DNA of 64,000 bases from Psychrobacter sp. JCM 18900 (GTDB lineage Bacteria; Pseudomonadota; Gammaproteobacteria; Pseudomonadales; Moraxellaceae). Shown here one piece after another: positions 59,155-64,000 of this stretch. A program made the translations under genes and the position numbers. The notes below the pieces were generated by a model that did no database searches, was not told the DNA's origin, and worked only from the letters and a program-made list of their open reading frames with translations. Location of the stretch: positions 1 through 64,000 of the forward strand of contig NZ_CAJHBL010000004.1 of the NCBI RefSeq assembly GCF_904846625.1, written 5' to 3'. Position 1 is the stretch's first letter. Each line of letters opens with the position of its first letter.

Positions 59155-60345
59155 TTACTCAGTAGGCGCTAGTGCTGGGTAGCCAAGAGCGTACAGAGTA
59201 CCTTCAAGTCCTGTCACGTTGATAGCGGCATCAGCACGTGCTTGAACGATTGGTTTAGCATGATAGGCCACACCCAGATCAGCCAGTGCCATCATCGGTA
59301 AGTCGTTAGCACCGTCACCGACACAGACCACTTGTGACATCTCAATGCCTAAGCGCTCAGCAGTATGCTCGACGATAGCAGCTTTTTTGGCACCGTTGAC
59401 AATAGGCCACTGTACATGACCAGTGACTTCACCTTCCTCGATATCTAAAGCATTGGCATGTACTTCATCGATACCTAGCTGCTCAGCGATGTAACGAGCA
59501 AAATAAGTAAAGCCGCCTGATACTAGCACCGTATGATAACCCAGTGCTTTTAGCGCACTGATCGTAGTGCGCGCACCAGTCGATAACGTTAGACGGCTAC
59601 AGATATCATCAAGCACATCAGTAGAAGTGCCTTTTAGTAAGGCCACACGCTGAGCAAATGATTCATCAAAGTCAATCTCACCGCGCATTGCGGCTTCAGT
59701 GATGGCTTCAACTTCTTCGCCAATCCCAGCCGTTTTTGCCAGCTCCACGATGACTTCTTGCTCGATCAAGGTTGAGTCCATATCAAAGCAGGCAAGCTTG
59801 TGTGTCCGTAGCATATGACCGACAGATAGGATATGACAGTCCACGACGTTTATGTTGCCTGTGCTATCTGCACTGCGTGTATTGTTATATTCTTCAGTTA
59901 GGTCATGACGCAAGCGAGTGGTCAGCTGATCATCAATAATGTGAGCGGCTGCGGTTTTTTTGCCAGGGTGCATCAGCGTGTCAGTGACTGGTACTAGCAG
60001 ATAACGGTAGACTTGAGTATGGGTAAAGGGTAGGCGCTGTGCGTCTGCTGCTGTAGGCTCTGTATCAGATACCGTGATATTGACGAAGCTAGCGTCAGTA
60101 TCTTCGGCAACGGTCACTAAATGCCAACTTGGCTGTTCGTCGACCCACGACTGAACGTATTGATGAATATCTAATGCAGATACCTGAGTCGGCAGTACTA
60201 CGATGAGCGCAAAAACAGGTAGCGACTGTAGCGCATCAAAGTCTTGCAAATTGGTATCTTCGGGTAATAATGCCGCAATAGAATCAACGGCTTGTTGCCA
60301 TGCTTTGCTGTCTTTTGGTAACGAATAAGATGTATTTTTTGGCAT
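59155..60345 (-). CDS. serB: Phosphoserine phosphatase
   Basis: SerB removes phosphate from phosphoserine in serine synthesis. The 396-residue protein has an N-terminal ACT-like part and a C-terminal HAD domain with DMDST (Asp188, Asp190), VSGGFTYFARY and GDGANDLPMM. These are the standard SerB catalytic residues and are intact. The N-terminal region is about 180 residues, as in pseudomonad SerB. It is divergent from a YtjB/Smp-like membrane gene, as in E. coli. Confidence 0.96.
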   Translation of the reverse strand: MPKNTSYSLPKDSKAWQQAVDSIAALLPEDTNLQDFDALQSLPVFALIVVLPTQVSALDIHQYVQSWVDEQPSWHLVTVAEDTDASFVNITVSDTEPTAADAQRLPFTHTQVYRYLLVPVTDTLMHPGKKTAAAHIIDDQLTTRLRHDLTEEYNNTRSADSTGNINVVDCHILSVGHMLRTHKLACFDMDSTLIEQEVIVELAKTAGIGEEVEAITEAAMRGEIDFDESFAQRVALLKGTSTDVLDDICSRLTLSTGARTTISALKALGYHTVLVSGGFTYFARYIAEQLGIDEVHANALDIEEGEVTGHVQWPIVNGAKKAAIVEHTAERLGIEMSQVVCVGDGANDLPMMALADLGVAYHAKPIVQARADAAINVTGLEGTLYALGYPALAPTE

Positions 60346-60793
60346 GGCTCAATTGTCCCTTGTATGCTCATATAAGATTAGGAATAATAACAGTTTTACT
60401 GGGCAGCGCCTATAGATGACGCGCAAAGTAACAATGATGCTAAAAAACAGATTTTATGGCGTAAGAAGCCATAGAAAATGCAATAAAGTTATTATGATAA
60501 ATTTATAAAGCGCTCACGCTATAAGGCTTATTATGGTGATATAGTAGATGAGATAAGTTGGCTGTTTATCGACGGTGCTTTGTTATTAACGATGCCTCGC
60601 AAAAGATTGCAAGGCAAAAGATAGCGAAGCTGGCAACAATATTGATGGTGTTGATAGTCGTTAATAATCAATATCGCTTTATCACTATGTGCGCACTATA
60701 GTTAGCGCACATCACAATTGTTTAAAAATTAGCCAAAAAATGAGCAATAGCCTCGTTTTTTAATTTCTTCTCTCCAAAAAAGTTTAACATATC
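60346..60793. promoter_or_regulatory. Divergent spacer between serB and the YtjB-like gene
   Basis: These 448 bases have no gene. Two inverted repeats stand out: GCCTcGCAA/TTGCaAGGC at 60594-60615, and GTGCGC/GCGCAC at 60689-60710. Neither is followed by a T-run, so both look like operators or hairpins and not terminators. The promoters of both divergent genes should lie here. Confidence 0.5.
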
Positions 60794-62257
60794 ATGACGT
60801 ATTTAGCGCCGCGGCAAGGGTTGTTTGCCATTATTCTTCTGGTTAGTTTTTGTTTGCAGACGCTGTTATTGGTCATTAGTACTGACCAACAGCTGAGCAA
60901 TAGTCGTGCGTTAAAAGGCGAGCAGATGGTCGCCCAGCTGATTGATGAAGCAAGGTTGTCTTTAGAAAATAAAGACCGTGTGAGTTTAAGCGTTATTGCC
61001 AACCGCTATACCAGCGAGCAAGACGTCACACGGATACTGATTAAGGACAACAACGACGATATCTTGGTGCCAGTAGGCAATGCGCCGATGCAGCAAGGTG
61101 ACACCATTCGTCAAATCGCCACCAATGGCGATGCAGTCATCGGTAGCGTTGCACTGACCCTAAAAGACGTCAGCAAAGGCGAGATTATCGCCATGCAATG
61201 GCCGTTTGTCATCGGCACCATGCTGTTACATTTACTGCTTTGGCTGATTTACGGTTACCTTGCTCGTCCGACCAAAGAGCAAATCAATGCGTTAAGTCGA
61301 GATATCCAAGAGCTGTATCGTGACCAATACAGACCAGTCGATCAGCGCGGCTACGACCGTGAACTTGAGCGACAGTCAATGGGTCAATCAGCGTCTCATT
61401 TAGCAGACAGTCAAGTAGCGACTGATAATACGGCTAATGCTACAGATGACGAAGTGACTAATGCCCGCAAATTCAATGTACATAATGAAGTGAATGAGTA
61501 TCTTAGAACCCAGCAAAACCAAGAGGCAGGTAGCGATACTGACAATCTAGCGAGTGCGAGTGAAGGTAGCGAAAGCGAGATAGCAGATACAGACGGTGTT
61601 GCTTCTCAAGTTGCCAGCCATACGTCTAAGTTATCTGCCACACGGTCTGTTGATAGCGTCAAAGTTCAAGTCGTATTCCATGATGAGTTCAATATGCTTG
61701 AACGCCTTGCACCTGCGCAGCGCCTGCCTTATCTAGCACTCTGCACGCAGCTGCTCAATCAAGCCGTGACCGAGCTGCTAAGACAACCATTGCTACTGGG
61801 CGTGAGTGCGATGAATGAAGCGCACTTCGAAGACAATGGCGCAAGTGTGGTACTAAAGGCTGATAATAGTCATGCAAAAGTGGCACTCGCAGGTGTGATG
61901 CTTGCCAAGCTATACTTAATGCTCAACAAAATTATCCACGACAAGCATATTGAGCTGTCGCGTTTTGCCTTGCCAGCGAAAGCGGGCGTGAGTGATGATG
62001 CGCAGTCAGAGCCAATGACCCATTTGCTCCAGAGTATAGGCAAAAAAGAGCAGCTATTAATACTATTGCCAAATGCCGGTCTCAAGCAAATCAGCAATCA
62101 TATACAAGTACATAACATCATGCGTCCAACCACTGTCTATGAGCGCGAGTGTGCGATATTTGATGGTGCTAATGACTCATTGATTCAGCGTTTGGCTGAT
62201 GTGCGCAACGCGGTTCTGATGATTGAAGACGAGGACGAGGACGAGCTACACATTTAA
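60794..62257 (+). CDS. YtjB/Smp-like membrane protein with an extra C-terminal domain
   Basis: The 487-residue protein begins with a membrane segment (FAIILLVSFCLQTLLLVIST, about 11-30), then a periplasmic domain with RALKGEQMVAQLIDEARLS and ILIKDNNDDILVPVGNAPM, and a second segment near 136-157. This layout matches E. coli YtjB (Smp), which is also divergent from serB. From about residue 290 a soluble domain of 190 residues is added, after a Ser/Ala/Asp-rich linker. That domain is not recognised. The C-terminus is a run of Asp and Glu. A signalling role is possible but undemonstrated. Confidence 0.75.
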   Translation: MTYLAPRQGLFAIILLVSFCLQTLLLVISTDQQLSNSRALKGEQMVAQLIDEARLSLENKDRVSLSVIANRYTSEQDVTRILIKDNNDDILVPVGNAPMQQGDTIRQIATNGDAVIGSVALTLKDVSKGEIIAMQWPFVIGTMLLHLLLWLIYGYLARPTKEQINALSRDIQELYRDQYRPVDQRGYDRELERQSMGQSASHLADSQVATDNTANATDDEVTNARKFNVHNEVNEYLRTQQNQEAGSDTDNLASASEGSESEIADTDGVASQVASHTSKLSATRSVDSVKVQVVFHDEFNMLERLAPAQRLPYLALCTQLLNQAVTELLRQPLLLGVSAMNEAHFEDNGASVVLKADNSHAKVALAGVMLAKLYLMLNKIIHDKHIELSRFALPAKAGVSDDAQSEPMTHLLQSIGKKEQLLILLPNAGLKQISNHIQVHNIMRPTTVYERECAIFDGANDSLIQRLADVRNAVLMIEDEDEDELHI

Positions 62258-62357
62258 TGCCAACTGTATTTGGTCATTTATATTACAATTGTCTGTTATA
62301 TAGCCTACTGGACTATCTTAATCGTAGGGTTGAAATGTACCATATTGCGAAAAAGGA

Positions 62358-62386
62358 TTGACAACATTCAATAGAGACTTTATAAG
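62358..62386 (+). promoter_or_regulatory. Sigma70 promoter of the acidic small-protein gene
   Basis: TTGACA at 62358-62363 and TATAAG at 62381-62386 are 17 bases apart, the optimal gap. Transcription would start near 62393, about 50 bases before the gene. Confidence 0.75.
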
Positions 62387-62443
62387 GCATATATATATTG
62401 ATGTATTCTTAATACCCTTGCCTAAAAATGATAGGAGTTTGTC

Positions 62444-62680
62444 ATGAGTGACGCTGATATTGACGACGATTTTGATGATGATTTTGTCGACGATGATGAT
62501 GCAAAGATGGTTGAAGAAGCTGAGACGAGCGTGCGTACACGTTTAAGTAGTCTTGAAAAACGTCGGCTAATCGATAATTTGCTAGAAGAAAAGCGTTTGG
62601 CTAAAGAGTTAAAAGACGATCTAGACGACATAGACAACTTCGATGAAGACGGCGATGATTGGGATGATGACGATTTTTAA
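62444..62680 (+). CDS. Very acidic small protein, PA3496-like
   Basis: The 78-residue product is dominated by Asp. Its N-terminus is DADIDDDFDDDF and its C-terminus GDDWDDDDF. The central helix SLEKRRLIDNLLEEKRLAKE is basic and amphipathic. That helix resembles the small PA3496 family of pseudomonads, whose function is unproven. AGGAG precedes the start and a strong promoter lies upstream. It could be a nucleic-acid-mimic or a partner-binding protein; this is speculation. Confidence 0.7.
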   Translation: MSDADIDDDFDDDFVDDDDAKMVEEAETSVRTRLSSLEKRRLIDNLLEEKRLAKELKDDLDDIDNFDEDGDDWDDDDF

Positions 62681-62951
62681 TTTGTCGGCATCAGTCGTTT
62701 CAGTGGACTAAAGTGCTCTAATGGCTATTTTAATGACTAAAATCATTTAACCAATCAAACTGGTTGCCTGCTGTTTTCTAATTTTCTAGGTTGCTCGCAA
62801 CCCGTTCATCTCGATAATACTTACCCGATAGAGGTTGCTTGAGTTTGATTAACTAAGCAGCCTTTAGTCTCTACTTAAGTACTCGTCCTCTTTTATTTAA
62901 CCGATCGCCCACTGCGATTGATGACATCTATCTGTTAAGGAAAACCAAATT

Positions 62952-63509
62952 ATGAGTAACCAACTAAGTTTTGATGAATTACTAGACTATTTGGACAATC
63001 AAGAAAGCCAGTTCGTGCTAGATAGTGTCGCAGCGCATGGTTTTTTGACGGCGACGGTCATCGGTCGTCCATTGCCTAACTGGATGGATGCCCTGTTCGA
63101 AGGTCATGTAAGTGAGATTCCAGAAAACGTCATCGATGGCATCAAACGCTGGCGTGATTCGATCATGGCTGAGCTAAAAAACGAGACGCCGATCGAATTA
63201 CCATTTGGTGAAGATGCTGGTAACGAAGAAGTGGCGGTTGATTTCTCTGACGAGTCAGACATCGTTGCTTGGTCAATCGGTTTTGTCGATGCCATGTATG
63301 GTGATGAAGCAAGCGACTGGTTCGAAGACGAAGAGACGGCAGAAGACGTAGCAGTATTGACCTTACCAATGATCGTACTTAGCGGTATCGATGATGAAGA
63401 TCCAGAGCTGTCTGAGATGCGTAAAGACGAAGACAAAATGGTACAGATGGCCAATAGCATCGAAGGTAATTTGACTGAATTGTTTTTGTTGTTTCATACC
63501 AACGATTAA
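62952..63509 (+). CDS. UPF0149 (YgfB/YecA-like) protein
   Basis: The 185-residue protein has the family pattern: an N-terminal LDYLDNQESQFVLDSVAAHGFLTATVIG segment, a conserved WMDALFEGHV stretch, and WSIGFVDAMYGDEASDWFED in the second half. It is acidic, soluble and helical. No SEC-C zinc tail is present. Family function is unclear. It begins with TAAGGAAAACC upstream of the ATG. Its neighbours are the acidic small gene and a YbjQ-family gene. Confidence 0.85.
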   Translation: MSNQLSFDELLDYLDNQESQFVLDSVAAHGFLTATVIGRPLPNWMDALFEGHVSEIPENVIDGIKRWRDSIMAELKNETPIELPFGEDAGNEEVAVDFSDESDIVAWSIGFVDAMYGDEASDWFEDEETAEDVAVLTLPMIVLSGIDDEDPELSEMRKDEDKMVQMANSIEGNLTELFLLFHTND

Positions 63510-63519
63510 TGATGCTAAG

Positions 63520-63546
63520 AAGCAGCGCTATTAGTAGTGCTGTTTC
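63520..63546 (+). terminator. Weak terminator-like hairpin after the UPF0149 gene
   Basis: AGCAGCGCTA pairs with TAGTGCTGTT with wobbles around TTAG. The following T-run is poor, so termination may be partial. Confidence 0.35.
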
Positions 63547-63617
63547 TGTCTTGTCTATGCTGTATCGCAGCGCTTTGATTTACTATATATTTTATAAGTC
63601 ACCGATAAGGTCATCCT

Positions 63618-64000
63618 ATGACTGTGCAACTCTCCAATCTTGAGCACCTACCTAACTATCAAATCACTGAACGCCTAGACGTGGTGTACGGTAGTACCGT
63701 GCGTTCAAAGCACGTCGGTAAAGATCTGTTTGCTGGTTTAAAAAACATCGTTGGCGGTGAGCTGACGGCTTATACCGAGCTATTGGAAGAGTCACGCCAA
63801 GAAGCAATCGATCGCATGATTGTTAAAGCAGAGGCGCTCGGTGCTGATGCGGTGGTCGGTCTGCGTTTTTCGACTTCTAGCATCGCCCAAGGTGCGTCAG
63901 AGCTGTTTGTCTATGGTACTGCGGTTAAGGTTGCGCCGATATCACAACAACAGTATCAAACCCCGCCAAGCGATGGTTACAACCATTCTAGTCAAAATAC
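63618..64000 (+). CDS. YbjQ/UPF0145 family protein (partial)
   Basis: The frame starts at ATG 63618 and runs past the window end (127 codons seen). ITERLDVVYGSTVRSKHVGK and EALGADAVVGLRFSTSSI are the YbjQ (UPF0145) landmarks of a small pentameric protein once described as heavy-metal binding. The C-terminus has just passed KVAPISQQQYQTPPS when the window ends, so the protein carries a tail beyond the usual length. Start and family are well supported. Confidence 0.85.
   Translation, partial: MTVQLSNLEHLPNYQITERLDVVYGSTVRSKHVGKDLFAGLKNIVGGELTAYTELLEESRQEAIDRMIVKAEALGADAVVGLRFSTSSIAQGASELFVYGTAVKVAPISQQQYQTPPSDGYNHSSQN

Overview
The window reads as chromosome of a gammaproteobacterium of the Moraxellaceae, most probably Psychrobacter. 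The evidence is the gene order tuf / tRNA-Trp / secE / nusG / rplKAJL / rpoBC, a ponA (PBP1a) gene divergent from pilMNOPQ-aroK-aroB-SPOR, paired fadD genes, moderate-to-low G+C with AT-rich spacers, and protein sequences close to the Pseudomonas/Acinetobacter type. The genus call is an inference from remembered gene order and protein style, not from a search. No insertion sequence, prophage, integrase or CRISPR array is visible, and base and codon use look even across most of the window.

Layout. 1-13.7 kb holds the translation and transcription block: the 3' end of tuf, tRNA-Trp with its own sigma70 promoter, secE, nusG, four ribosomal protein genes with an L10-type leader ahead of rplJ, and rpoB and rpoC, the latter with a TTG start. 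13.8-25.9 kb holds a small conserved gene, mrcA (PBP1a) on the minus strand, and the overlapping type IV pilus assembly operon pilMNOPQ, followed by aroK, aroB and a SPOR-like membrane protein. 26-33 kb is gltB-gltD (glutamate synthase), with a long leader and a structured spacer between the two genes. 33-40.6 kb is a mosaic of single genes: a FUSC-like membrane protein, a PotD-type lipoprotein, an SDR, a possible 20-residue membrane peptide, an AbgT-family transporter, a Cof-type HAD phosphatase and an exported PEBP-like protein.

40.7-43.1 kb is the most unusual part. Three tandem paralogues carry a short BLUF-like (blue-light, flavin) domain, and each is associated with related promoter and terminator sequences. 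All three keep the Tyr and Gln of the BLUF photochemical network with the canonical spacing, but only the third keeps the Asn; copies 1 and 2 have Phe there. Copies 1 and 2 share a palindrome at the same distance from the start codon, and the copy 2/3 spacer looks like a deletion that removed half of a terminator and half of that palindrome.

43.1-64 kb holds parC, a YfbK-type von Willebrand lipoprotein, two fadD paralogues, rph, a two-TM protein, an exported NlpC/P60-like protein, bioB-hemJ, an SCP2-like protein, a DUF368 (PopT-type) membrane protein, serB divergent from a YtjB/Smp-like membrane protein, a very acidic small protein, a UPF0149 protein and the start of a YbjQ-family gene. Most of the window is housekeeping. 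The accessory interest lies in the BLUF array, several structured untranslated regions, a few poorly known exported proteins and two possible very small genes.
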